Below, in pieces: positions 44,349 to 52,527 of a stretch of DNA of 64,000 nt (positions within the stretch are counted from its first letter, which is position 1; the number at the start of each line of letters is the position of its first letter). This stretch comes from Patulibacter defluvii. Its GTDB lineage: Bacteria > Actinomycetota > Thermoleophilia > Solirubrobacterales > Solirubrobacteraceae. Where the stretch lies: positions 124,001-188,000 of the forward strand of contig NZ_JAWZSQ010000006.1 of the NCBI RefSeq assembly GCF_034096925.1. The letters are read 5' to 3'. Below the pieces are notes generated by a model. It worked only from the letters and a program-made list of their open reading frames with translations. It searched no databases and had not been told where the DNA came from. Position numbers and translations under genes: made by a program.

Positions 44349-47234
44349 ATGAGCACGGGCACCCCTCCGGGGCCCGTGACGACGCGGCCACGGTGGTTCG
44401 CCACCGCGGCCGCGCTCGTCGTGGCCCTCCTGCTCGCCGCCGTCATGCCGGCGGCCGCTTCCGCACATCCATCGCTGGTCCAGTCGGCGCCGCTCGGCGG
44501 CCTCTCCGCGGACCAGCCGCCGACCGCCGTCCGGCTGGCCTTCACCGAGGGCGTGATCGCCCGCGGCTCGTCGATCGAGGTCCGCGGGCCGCGCGGCGAG
44601 CGGGTCGCCACCGGTCCGCTGCGGGTCAGCGATGGCTCGCTGCTGGTCGCGCCGCTGCGCGGGAGCCTGCGGCCGGCGGTCTACGACGTGCGGTGGGTGG
44701 CGCTGGGCTCCGACGGGCACACCACGTCGGGCTCGTTCCGCTTCGGCGTCTCGGGCCCGAAGGGCAGCCCGCCGCCCGGAGCCGAGCGGCTCGGCGGCGG
44801 CGCCTCGACCGGGATCGGCTCGCGCGGGGGCGAGGACGTCTCCGGCGAGGGCTGGTTCGAGCTGGCCGTCCGCTGGCTCGGCCTGCTGGGGGCGGCGACG
44901 CTGCTCGGCGGGGTGCTGCTGCGCTGGCGCGTCCCGCGCGCCCAACGGGGTCCCGGCGCCGAGCGGCGCTGGCAGCGGCTGGCGACGCTGGCCCTGGCCC
45001 TCTCCCTCTTCGGGGCCGCCGAGGCCGTCGCCGTGCTGGCGACCGCCGGCGTCGGCGACCCCTCGCTGGCGCTGCTGACCGGCAACGGCAACGGCCGGAT
45101 CGCGCTGCTGCGGCTGCTGCTGGCGGCCGCGCTCGGCGGGGCCGGGCTCTGGCTGCGGCGCCGCAACGACCCGCGCAGCGACGGGCTGCTGGCCGCGTCG
45201 GGCGTGGTGGCGCTGATCGCCTACGGCACCGACGGCCACGTCCAGGGGCTCGGCGACGGGACCCTCGTCGCGGCCCTGCTGGGGGCGCTGCACGGGGTCG
45301 CGGCCGGCGTCTGGGCCGGTGGCCTGGTGGCGCTGGCCGTGCTCGGCGGCGGCCGGCGGGCGCTGCGGGCGCTGGCGCCGTTCGCGATCGCCGCGATCGT
45401 CGTCCTCTCCGTGACCGGCCTGGTGGCCGCCCTGCGCGAGGTCGACGGCTGGTACTACCTGCGCTGGACCGGCTACGGCCGAGTGCTGGCGGTGAAGGTG
45501 CTGCTGGTGGCGCTGGCCGTCGGCGCCGGCGCGGTCGCCACCCGGCGGCTGCGGCACAGCGGCGGGGCGGGCGCCGGCGGCTCGCGGCTGCTGCGCGGCG
45601 AGGCCGTGCTGGCGGTCACCGTGCTGGTGCTGGCCGCGGTCCTGGCCGGATTGGTGCCGGGACGCGGGCGGCCGGTGGCGGCCCAGCAGGGCAACGTGCT
45701 CGGCGGACCGGCGCTGGCGACGACCGCGATCGGCGGCCAGCTGCTGCGGCTGACCGTCGCCCCGGCGACTCCGGGGCGGAACGTGGTCGTCGCCGATCCG
45801 ACGACGCTGGCCGAGGGCACGCCCGGGCGGGCGCCGGCACGGATCGACGTGCGGCTGCGCTGCGCCTGCTCGACCGGCGAGGTCCGCGCCCAGCTGCGGC
45901 GGGGACCGGGCGACGCCTGGTCGGCCGCGGTCGAGCTGCCCGCGGCCGGCACCTGGTTCGCCTACCCGGCGGTCGACGGCCGCCGCGAGTCGGCGCCGGC
46001 CGCGTTCCCGATCGGTGATCTGGCCGAGGGCGGGCCCGCGCCGCGGCACCTGATCCAGACCGCCGACCTCTCCGGGCGCCAGGCCCGCACCTGCCGGGCC
46101 CACGCCCAGGGCGCGTCGCTGGCGGTCGGGCGGCTGAACGCGAAGGGTGGGGTCGACGGCGGCCGCAAGCTGGTGCTGCGGACGGTCGACGACGGTGGCG
46201 ATCCCGCGCGGGCGGCCGCGGCGGTCCGCGCGGCCGGCGACGCGGTGGCGCTGCTGGCGCCCTGCGGCGACGGCGCGGAGGCGGCGGTCCGGGCGGCCGG
46301 TGACCGGGTGACGGTGGTCGGCGAGCCGTCGGTGCCGCTGGTCCGTGGCCGCCGGGTCTTCCGGACCGGCGGCGACCCGCGCGCCGAGGGGGTGGCGATC
46401 GGCCGCTTCGTCGCCGAGCAGGGCCTGAGCTCGCGGCCGAGCGCGGTGCCGCGGATCACCGTCCTCCGCAGCGGCCGCTCGGTGGCCTCCGACGCCCGGA
46501 TCGCCGGGCTCCGCGAGGCCGTCGCCGGGACCCCGCTGCGGGTGGTGGTGGAGCCGCCGTCGGCGATCGCCGATCCGCGCCGGTTCGCCCGCGCGATCGA
46601 CGCCGCGCACCAGCTGGTGACCGTCGTCGACGGCGATCGGCGGAGGCTGGCGGCGGCTCTGCGGCGGCTCGGCCGCGACCAGCCGCGGTTCCCCTACGAC
46701 GCGATCGTGGCGACCAGCCCGCTGTTCGACGAGCGGTTCGAGGTCGACAGCGGCGCGCTCGCCCGCGCCGGCGCGATCATCTCGGCCAGCGAGCTGCAGC
46801 TCGGCTCGCAGGACGCCGAGGCCTACGCCAACGTGATCCCGCTGCTGTTCCCGGGCGAGCGGCCGTCGATCGCCGGCCTCCGCGGCTACGTGGCCGGGCT
46901 GGCGCTGGACGAGGGGCTGCGCGACGGGACCGATGCCGGCGACGTCGAGCGGCGGCTGCGGCGGCCGCGGCGGTTCACCGACGCGCTGGTGGCGCCGTGG
47001 CGGGCCGACCGGCGGTGGGCGGGTGGGCCGCTCTTCCAGGTGGTCAACCTGAGCTTCCTGCCGGAGAACCTGATCCCCGAGCAGGCGGGCGGGTCGAAGG
47101 TCTCCGGCCGGTTCTTCGCCGACGGGGCCTGGGCGCCGCTGCAGGGCCGGATCTACGGACCGACGATCCGTGGGCTGAACGTCGGGCCGCCGGCGCCGGC
47201 GCCGCCGATCACGGGCTCGCCGGAGGCGCCGTGA
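44349..47234 (+). CDS. CopC-CopD-periplasmic-binding-protein fusion
   Basis: The 961-residue protein joins three modules. After the signal peptide, CopC starts at H40 (AHPSLVQSAPLGG), the His that binds copper in family members, and includes WVALGSDGHTTSGSFRFGV (D122, H124). CopD-like membrane helices span about 168-440 (HGVAAGVWAGGLVALA with H315). A small beta domain with CAC follows at about 455-560. The C-terminal 565-940 resembles a type I periplasmic binding protein (ASLAVGRLNAKGGVDGGRKL, VDDGGDPARAAAAVR). CopC-CopD fusions are known for copper uptake; the extra receptor-like domain is unusual. The ATG lies 7 bases after the preceding stop with no Shine-Dalgarno. Confidence 0.85.
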   Translation: MSTGTPPGPVTTRPRWFATAAALVVALLLAAVMPAAASAHPSLVQSAPLGGLSADQPPTAVRLAFTEGVIARGSSIEVRGPRGERVATGPLRVSDGSLLVAPLRGSLRPAVYDVRWVALGSDGHTTSGSFRFGVSGPKGSPPPGAERLGGGASTGIGSRGGEDVSGEGWFELAVRWLGLLGAATLLGGVLLRWRVPRAQRGPGAERRWQRLATLALALSLFGAAEAVAVLATAGVGDPSLALLTGNGNGRIALLRLLLAAALGGAGLWLRRRNDPRSDGLLAASGVVALIAYGTDGHVQGLGDGTLVAALLGALHGVAAGVWAGGLVALAVLGGGRRALRALAPFAIAAIVVLSVTGLVAALREVDGWYYLRWTGYGRVLAVKVLLVALAVGAGAVATRRLRHSGGAGAGGSRLLRGEAVLAVTVLVLAAVLAGLVPGRGRPVAAQQGNVLGGPALATTAIGGQLLRLTVAPATPGRNVVVADPTTLAEGTPGRAPARIDVRLRCACSTGEVRAQLRRGPGDAWSAAVELPAAGTWFAYPAVDGRRESAPAAFPIGDLAEGGPAPRHLIQTADLSGRQARTCRAHAQGASLAVGRLNAKGGVDGGRKLVLRTVDDGGDPARAAAAVRAAGDAVALLAPCGDGAEAAVRAAGDRVTVVGEPSVPLVRGRRVFRTGGDPRAEGVAIGRFVAEQGLSSRPSAVPRITVLRSGRSVASDARIAGLREAVAGTPLRVVVEPPSAIADPRRFARAIDAAHQLVTVVDGDRRRLAAALRRLGRDQPRFPYDAIVATSPLFDERFEVDSGALARAGAIISASELQLGSQDAEAYANVIPLLFPGERPSIAGLRGYVAGLALDEGLRDGTDAGDVERRLRRPRRFTDALVAPWRADRRWAGGPLFQVVNLSFLPENLIPEQAGGSKVSGRFFADGAWAPLQGRIYGPTIRGLNVGPPAPAPPITGSPEAP

Positions 47235-47291
47235 GGGGCGCGGCCGGGGGCGGGCGGGGCCGAGCGCTCCGCCGGTCCCCGGCCGCGCCCC
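47235..47291 (+). terminator. Terminator-like inverted repeat after the CopC-CopD gene
   Basis: A perfect 15-base stem is formed by 47235-47249 (GGGGCGCGGCCGGGG) and 47277-47291, with a 27-base loop. It directly follows the stop codon and ends just before the -10 box of the next gene. Confidence 0.7.
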
Positions 47292-47292
47292 C

Positions 47293-47298
47293 TACCCT
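47293..47298 (+). promoter_or_regulatory. -10 box TACCCT for the GT-C-like gene
   Basis: It lies 6 bases before GTG 47305, right behind the terminator stem of the upstream gene. A leaderless transcript is expected. Confidence 0.42.
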
Positions 47299-47304
47299 GA
47301 GCGC

Positions 47305-49332
47305 GTGCACTCCGTCGAGGCTCCCGTGACCGCCGCGGCCGCCGCGCCCCCGGCGCCGGCGCGCACCCCGTGGTGGGCGCTGGCGGCGCTCGCCGCGCTG
47401 GTGGTGGCGGTGCTGGTCTACGGGCTGCTCGGCCGCGACGTCTCGCTCGACGGCCGGTTGCTGTGGCAGACCGCCCGCTACGTCGTCGCCGCCGCGCTGG
47501 TCGTGGTCGTGCCCGGGGTGGCGCTGGCCCGGCGGCTGACGCCCCACGGCCTGGCCGGCTGGTGGCCGGTGCTGGTGCTGCCGCTGGGAATGGCGGGGGC
47601 CACGATCGGGCTGACGGTGCTGGCGCTGCTGGGCCTGCCGCCGCGGCCGGCGACCGCGCTCTTCCTGGTCGTCACCGGGCTGCTGGCGCTGTGGTCGCTG
47701 CGGCGCCCGGGACCGCGCGCCGACTGGCCGGGCAGCGCCGCGCTGCTGGTCGGGGCGGCCGGCGCCGGGCTGCTGACGCTGGTGCCGGTGATCTGGACCC
47801 ACCTGCTGACCGTCTTCGGCACCAACCCCGACGCCCACCAGGTGGTCGGCGTGGTCTGGTTCCTGCAGGAGTCCTACCCGCTGAAGACCGACCTCGCGAC
47901 CGCGCTCGACAAGGTGCCCGAGGCGTGGGCGGGCCGGATCCCGATCTTCCACCCCTTCGGCGCCGCGACCGAGCTGGGCCTGACCGGGCCGATCCAGATG
48001 TTCGGCCCGTTCCTCGCCGTCCTGACCGCGACCACGGCGGCCGGGGCCGGGCTGCTGGCGGCGATCGCCTTCCGCCTGCCGGGCTGGGCCGCGGGGCTGG
48101 TGGCGCTGGCCGTCGGCGGCTCGGCGGCGACCCTCTACAGCGTCCTGCACCCCTACTACAACCAGGTCTGGGGGATGTTCCTGCTGGTGACCGCGGTCGC
48201 GCTGGCGTGGACCTGGCTGCGGGACGAGGACGGCCGCGCGGGGGCGCTGGCCCTGGGGCTGACCCTGATGGGCCTGATCGCGTACCCGACGGCGCTGCCG
48301 TACACGGTGCTGGGCGTGCTGGCGGTGGCGGTCGCCGTCCGTCGGCGGCCGCACGTGCCGGCGGGCCTGCGCCGGCGGCTGCGGCGGGTCTGGCCGCTGC
48401 TACTGGTCTTCTTCGGGCTCTCGGCGCTCTGGGGCCTGGGCAAGCTGGCCGGGGTCCTGTCGCAGTTCCTCAGCGGCGACGGCGACTTCTGGCAGGGCGA
48501 CGTCAACGTCTTCCCCGACCACGGCGCGGCGTTCGGGATCGACAGCGGCAGCTGGCTGGTGCCGGTCGCGGTGGCGGTCGTCGCCGTCGTCGGCCTTGCC
48601 CTGGCCGACCGCCGGTTCTGGAAGCCGTGGGCGGTGCTGGCGCTGCTGCTGCTGGTGGTCGACGGCCTGCTGCGGCAGCGCTCGACGGCCGAGTACGTCG
48701 ACTACAAGCACGTCACCTTCACCGCCCTGATCCTGCTGCCGCTGGCGCTCGGCGGCGCGCTGGCCCTGGTCCGCGACCGGCGGCCGTGGGCGATCGCGGC
48801 CGGCGTGGCGGTGCTGCTGGCCTGGGGCGTGCCGGCGCTCTCGGCCTCGCGCGGGGAGCTGCGCGAGACCGGCGTCAACGTCACCCCCGAGCTGCAGGAC
48901 CTGCTGATCTGGAGCGGGGCGATCCCGCGCGGCTCGTCGGTGCTGATCGACCTGCCGGCCTCGGGCACCCAGCTGTGGGCGACGCTCTTCCTGGCCAAGG
49001 ACCACCCGCTGGCCACCACCGACCCGGTCTCCAGCGACACCACCTACGCGGTCGCGGCCCAGGGCAAGCGGGCCGACTACGTGCTCGGCCTGCTGCGCGA
49101 CCTGGCCACCGGCGAGCCGATCCCGCGCCCGCGCTGGGCGGTCGGGAAGCCGGTGGTGGTCAACGCCCAGTTCGGGCTCTGGCGGATGCGGGTGCCGGCC
49201 GCCGCCGACCGCAGCGTGCCGCGGACGGCGTCGAACCGGCTGGTCCAGCCGCACCCGCTGACGGCGGCCGCGCGGGCCCGCAACGCGCGCGGGCAGCTGA
49301 CCCGCAACCCGTCGACGCTGCCGGGGTTCTAG
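47305..49332 (+). CDS. Polytopic membrane protein, GT-C glycosyltransferase-like
   Basis: The 675-residue protein has about 13 membrane helices followed by a C-terminal soluble extracytoplasmic domain (about 520-675: PELQDLLIWSGAIPRGSSVL). The first large loop has GTNPDAHQVVGVVWF, an acidic residue in the position of the catalytic loop of GT-C enzymes that use polyprenyl-linked sugars. This type is seen in surface-polysaccharide and glycoprotein synthesis, but no specific family is recognised. Its TAG stop overlaps the stop of the convergent AAA ATPase gene in a shared CTAG (49329-49332). Confidence 0.65.
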   Translation: MHSVEAPVTAAAAAPPAPARTPWWALAALAALVVAVLVYGLLGRDVSLDGRLLWQTARYVVAAALVVVVPGVALARRLTPHGLAGWWPVLVLPLGMAGATIGLTVLALLGLPPRPATALFLVVTGLLALWSLRRPGPRADWPGSAALLVGAAGAGLLTLVPVIWTHLLTVFGTNPDAHQVVGVVWFLQESYPLKTDLATALDKVPEAWAGRIPIFHPFGAATELGLTGPIQMFGPFLAVLTATTAAGAGLLAAIAFRLPGWAAGLVALAVGGSAATLYSVLHPYYNQVWGMFLLVTAVALAWTWLRDEDGRAGALALGLTLMGLIAYPTALPYTVLGVLAVAVAVRRRPHVPAGLRRRLRRVWPLLLVFFGLSALWGLGKLAGVLSQFLSGDGDFWQGDVNVFPDHGAAFGIDSGSWLVPVAVAVVAVVGLALADRRFWKPWAVLALLLLVVDGLLRQRSTAEYVDYKHVTFTALILLPLALGGALALVRDRRPWAIAAGVAVLLAWGVPALSASRGELRETGVNVTPELQDLLIWSGAIPRGSSVLIDLPASGTQLWATLFLAKDHPLATTDPVSSDTTYAVAAQGKRADYVLGLLRDLATGEPIPRPRWAVGKPVVVNAQFGLWRMRVPAAADRSVPRTASNRLVQPHPLTAAARARNARGQLTRNPSTLPGF

Positions 49333-50450
49333 CGCGCGAGCCGCAGGCGCAGCAGCGGATCGATGATCCGCCAGCCGCCGTCGTCGTCGCGGGCCAGCAG
49401 CTGCCCGGCGGCGACCAGCGCGCCGGCGGCCTGCTGGTAGGCGGCGCGGGTCGCGCCCTGGCGGTCGGCCAGGTCGCGGGCGGTCGGCGGGCGGCCGTGG
49501 GCGATCTCGCCGAGCACCACCCGCTGGCTGCGCGAGAGGCCGGCGAGCGCGGCGGCGTGGATCTCCGACGTCTGCTCGAGCGCGTCGACCAGGACCAGGT
49601 CGACCAGCTCCTCCTCGTCCTCGCCGGCGGCGCCGTCCTGCAGCCGCCGGGCGAGCAGGTGGCAGAGCAGCATCGTCCGCTGCGGGTGGCCGGCGGCGAC
49701 CTCGGCCAGGGCCGCGGCCGCGCCGCCGGGATCGAGGTCGAGCTCGGCGAAGCGGCGCTCGACCTCGTCGATCGTCTCCTCCAGCGGCAGCGGCGCCAGG
49801 CCCAGCGGCTCGGCCTGGCCGAAGAACGGGGCCTCGTGGCGCTCGAACATCCGCGCCAGCAGCGACGGCTCCGAGCCGGCGAAGACGTAGGCCACGCGCA
49901 GGTGGTGCTGGATCGCGGCCCGCACCCGGCCGTCGAGCTGGGGATCGGCGACCAGCAGGTCCTGGAACTCGTCGAAGACCACCAGCACCGACCCGTCGTC
50001 GGCCGCGGCGACCCGCTCGGGCAGGTCGAGCAGCTCCTCCAGCAGCTGATGCTGCTCGGCGGGACGGGCGGTGGCCGCCGGGGCGACCTGGATCCGCGGC
50101 CCGGCCAGCGACAGCTCCAGCCCGATCCGCGCCGCCAGCCGCCGGACCCGCCGGACGGGCCCCTCGTCGCGCTGGCCGGCCCAGGCGCGGAGCAGCGCGC
50201 GGGCGACGCCGGTCACGTCGCTGACGCCGCCCAGGTCGACCCGCACGCAGCGCCAGCCGGCCTGCTCCAGCGCCCGGGCGTGGGCGGCGAGCAGCGTCGT
50301 CTTGCCGTAGCGCCGAGGGGCGGCCAGCCGCACCGGCGTCCGCTCGCCGGCCGCCCGCCCGAGCAGCAGCAGCTCGCGCGTGCGGTCGATCATCCGCTCG
50401 GGCGGGACCGGGCCGGCGTGCCGGAACGGGTAGTCCGCGACGGGCGACAC
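49329..50450 (-). CDS. AAA/STAND-like ATPase with C-terminal winged helix
   Basis: The 373-residue protein has Walker A AAPRRYGKTTLL (43-54), Walker B SVLVVFDEFQDLL (154-166) and a VFAGSEPSLL sensor region, then a lid and a C-terminal winged-helix domain (about 310-373: RSQRVVLGEIAHGRPPTARD and following). This is the layout of the archaeal-type ATPases (PF01637-like) used as regulators or in toxin-like and defence roles. No partner gene is adjacent. GTG 50450 has a TAGCCT -10 box (50457-50462) six bases upstream, preceded by a palindrome-rich array, so it is probably regulated. Confidence 0.78.
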   Translation of the reverse strand: MSPVADYPFRHAGPVPPERMIDRTRELLLLGRAAGERTPVRLAAPRRYGKTTLLAAHARALEQAGWRCVRVDLGGVSDVTGVARALLRAWAGQRDEGPVRRVRRLAARIGLELSLAGPRIQVAPAATARPAEQHQLLEELLDLPERVAAADDGSVLVVFDEFQDLLVADPQLDGRVRAAIQHHLRVAYVFAGSEPSLLARMFERHEAPFFGQAEPLGLAPLPLEETIDEVERRFAELDLDPGGAAAALAEVAAGHPQRTMLLCHLLARRLQDGAAGEDEEELVDLVLVDALEQTSEIHAAALAGLSRSQRVVLGEIAHGRPPTARDLADRQGATRAAYQQAAGALVAAGQLLARDDDGGWRIIDPLLRLRLAR

Positions 50451-50456
50451 GGTCCG

Positions 50457-50462
50457 AGGCTA
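50457..50462 (-). promoter_or_regulatory. -10 box TAGCCT for the AAA ATPase gene
   Basis: It lies 6 bases before GTG 50450. The operator-like array at 50471-50540 lies upstream, covering the -35 region. Confidence 0.42.
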
Positions 50463-50470
50463 CCAGGGCT

Positions 50471-50540
50471 CGGTATTGGTCGAGCTATACCGAGTGGTAT
50501 AGGTGCATCTATACCACTCGGAATACCTTCTCCTATACCG
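50471..50540. promoter_or_regulatory. Operator-like array of CTATACC/GGTAT half-sites between AAA ATPase and ilvD genes
   Basis: Half-sites CTATACC occur at 50485-50491, 50509-50515 and 50533-50539, with the inverse GGTATAG at 50496-50502. CGGTATT (50471-50477) and AATACC (50522-50527) are a further inverted pair. CCGAGTGGTATAG (50490-50502) and CTATACCACTCGG (50509-50521) form a perfect 13-base inverted repeat with a 6-base loop. The region is more AT-rich than its surroundings. Confidence 0.65.
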
Positions 50541-52442
50541 CTAGGCCACCGGCGCCCTGCCGACCTCGGCCTGGGCGGCCAGCGCCACCGCCCGCTCGAC
50601 CGCGTCGACGTCGCGGATCGCGCCGGTGTCGGCCGAGGTCGCCATCGCGGCGTAGGCCCGCAGCGCCGGCGAGACGACGCGCTCGCGGTCGACCGGGGCG
50701 TAGCCGCCGCCGGCCTCCAGCGCCCGCCGCCGCTCGGCCAGCTCGTCGTCGCTCACCTCGAGCGAGATCGAGCGGTTGGGGATGTCGATCGCGATCGGGT
50801 CGCCGTCCTGGACCAGGGCGATCGCGCCGCCCGAGGCCGCCTCCGGCGAGACGTGGCCGATCGACAGGCCCGATGTGCCGCCGGAGAAGCGCCCGTCGGT
50901 GATCAGCGCGCAGGCCGCGCCCAGCCCCTTGCCCTTCAGGTACGAGGTCGGGTAGAGCATCTCCTGCATCCCGGGACCGCCGCGCGGGCCCTCGTAGCGG
51001 ATCACCACCACGTCGCCCTCGGTCACGCGGCCGCCGAGGATCGCGTCGACCGCGTCCTCCTGCGACTCGACCACCACCGCCGGCCCGCGGAAGACCAGGA
51101 TCGACTCGTCGACGCCGGCCGTCTTCACCACGCAGCCGCGCTCGGCCAGGTTGCCGTAGAGGATCGCCAGGCCGCCGTCCTCCGAGTAGGCGTGCTCGCG
51201 GTCGTGGATGCAGCCCTCGGCGGCGTCGAGGTCGAGCGACTCCCACCGCTCCGACTGCGAGAACGCCTCGGCCGAGCGCTTGCAGCCCGGCGCGGCGTGG
51301 AACAGGTCGACCGCCCGCTCGCTCGGCTTCGGCCCGCGCACGTCCCACTCGGCCAGCCACTGCTCCAGCGACGGGGCGTGGACCGCGTGGACGTCCTCGT
51401 GCAGCAGGCCGGCCCGCTGCAGCTCGCCGAGGATCGCCGGGATCCCGCCCGCGCGGTGGACGTCCTCCATCAGGAAGGTCCCGTTCGGCGCGACCTTGCA
51501 GAGGCACGGGACCCGCCGCGAGAGCGCGTCGATGTCGGCCATCGTGAAGGCCAGCTCCGCCTCCTGGGCGGCGGCCAGCAGGTGCAGCACCGTGTTGGTC
51601 GAGCCGCCCATCGCGACGTCGAGCGTCATCGCGTTCTCGAACGCCTCGCGGGTGGCGATCGCCCGCGGCAGCACCGAGGCGTCGTCCTGGTCGTAGAACC
51701 GCGTGCAGAGCTCGACCGCCATCCGGCCGGCGTCCTCGTAGAGCGCCTTGCGGGCGGTGTGGGTGGCCAGCGTCGAGCCGTTGCCGGGCAGCGACAGGCC
51801 CAGCGCCTCGGTCAGGCAGTTCATCGAGTTGGCGGTGAACATGCCCGAGCACGACCCGCAGGTCGGGCAGGCGTGCTCCTCGATGATCGCGATGTCCTCG
51901 TCGGAGACCTCGTCGGCGACGGCGTCGGCGATCGCGGTCACCAGGTTGATCCGCTTGCGGACGGTGCCGTCGACGAGCGTCGCGGTGCCGCCCTCCATCG
52001 GTCCGCCGGAGACGAAGACCGTCGGGATGTTCAGCCGCAGCGCGGCGTTCAGCATCCCCGGCGTGATCTTGTCGCAGTTCGAGATGCAGACCAGGGCGTC
52101 GGCGCAGTGCGCCTGGACCATGTACTCGACACTGTCGGCGATCAGGTCGCGCGAGGGCAGCGAGTAGAGCATCCCGCCGTGGCCCATCGCGATCCCGTCG
52201 TCGACGGCGATCGTGTTGAACTCGCGGGGGATGCCGCCGGCGGCCGCGACCGCCTCGGAGACGATCTCGCCGACCGGCTTCAGGTGGGTGTGGCCGGGGA
52301 CGAACTGGGTGTAGGAGTTGGCGACGGCGACGATCGGCTTGCGGCCGAGGTCGCGGCCGTCGACGCCGGCGGCGCGCAGCAGCGCGCGAGCGCCGGCCAT
52401 GTTGCGGCCGTGGGTGACGGTGCGGGACCTGAGCGGAGCCAT
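50541..52442 (-). CDS. ilvD: Dihydroxy-acid dehydratase
   Basis: The 633-residue enzyme dehydrates dihydroxy acids to the 2-keto acids of valine, leucine and isoleucine. It shows CISNCDKITPGML (C123 cluster ligand, K125 the carbamylated Lys region) and HACPTCGSCSGMFTANSMNCL (C192 or C195 as further cluster ligand), MGGSTNTVLHL, and YEGPRGGPGMQEML near the C-terminus. ATG 52442 has AGGAGA (52452-52457 on this strand) as ribosome-binding site. A TetR-type operator lies in its leader and the TetR gene is divergent, so it is probably repressed by that regulator. Confidence 0.96.
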   Translation of the reverse strand: MAPLRSRTVTHGRNMAGARALLRAAGVDGRDLGRKPIVAVANSYTQFVPGHTHLKPVGEIVSEAVAAAGGIPREFNTIAVDDGIAMGHGGMLYSLPSRDLIADSVEYMVQAHCADALVCISNCDKITPGMLNAALRLNIPTVFVSGGPMEGGTATLVDGTVRKRINLVTAIADAVADEVSDEDIAIIEEHACPTCGSCSGMFTANSMNCLTEALGLSLPGNGSTLATHTARKALYEDAGRMAVELCTRFYDQDDASVLPRAIATREAFENAMTLDVAMGGSTNTVLHLLAAAQEAELAFTMADIDALSRRVPCLCKVAPNGTFLMEDVHRAGGIPAILGELQRAGLLHEDVHAVHAPSLEQWLAEWDVRGPKPSERAVDLFHAAPGCKRSAEAFSQSERWESLDLDAAEGCIHDREHAYSEDGGLAILYGNLAERGCVVKTAGVDESILVFRGPAVVVESQEDAVDAILGGRVTEGDVVVIRYEGPRGGPGMQEMLYPTSYLKGKGLGAACALITDGRFSGGTSGLSIGHVSPEAASGGAIALVQDGDPIAIDIPNRSISLEVSDDELAERRRALEAGGGYAPVDRERVVSPALRAYAAMATSADTGAIRDVDAVERAVALAAQAEVGRAPVA

Positions 52443-52469
52443 CGTGCGGTCTCTCCTGGGTCGAGACGA

Positions 52470-52489
52470 GCGGAACGCCCGTTCCGGTG
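52470..52489. promoter_or_regulatory. TetR-type operator 1 (ilvD side)
   Basis: The palindrome CGGAACG-CC-CGTTCCG (52471-52486) is perfect. The 20-base word matches operator 2 at 17 of 20 positions in direct orientation. It lies just downstream of the predicted ilvD start of transcription. Confidence 0.6.
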
Positions 52490-52500
52490 AGGGTGTCCGG

Positions 52501-52507
52501 TAGGCTA
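52501..52507. promoter_or_regulatory. Overlapping divergent -10 boxes for TetR gene and ilvD
   Basis: TAGGCTA contains TAGGCT (52501-52506) for the plus-strand TetR gene, six bases before its ATG, and TAGCCT (52507-52502) for minus-strand ilvD. Both transcripts would run into an operator within about 25 bases. Confidence 0.5.
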
Positions 52508-52527
52508 GCGGAATGGCTGTTCCGGTG
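52508..52527. promoter_or_regulatory. TetR-type operator 2 (over the TetR start codon)
   Basis: CGGAA-TGGCTG-TTCCG (52509-52524) covers the ATG at 52513 and encodes the first codons of the regulator. It is a direct near-copy of operator 1 with 38-base spacing. Confidence 0.55.

Noticed and set aside
49329..50450. AAA ATPase as part of a toxin-antitoxin or phage-defence operon
   Set aside because: No partner effector, nuclease or toxin gene is adjacent; neighbours are a membrane glycosyltransferase-like gene and ilvD.
50471..50541. Rho-independent terminator of ilvD
   Set aside because: The 13-base stem fits, but there is no T-run and the additional half-sites are better explained as an operator array. 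A dual role is possible.
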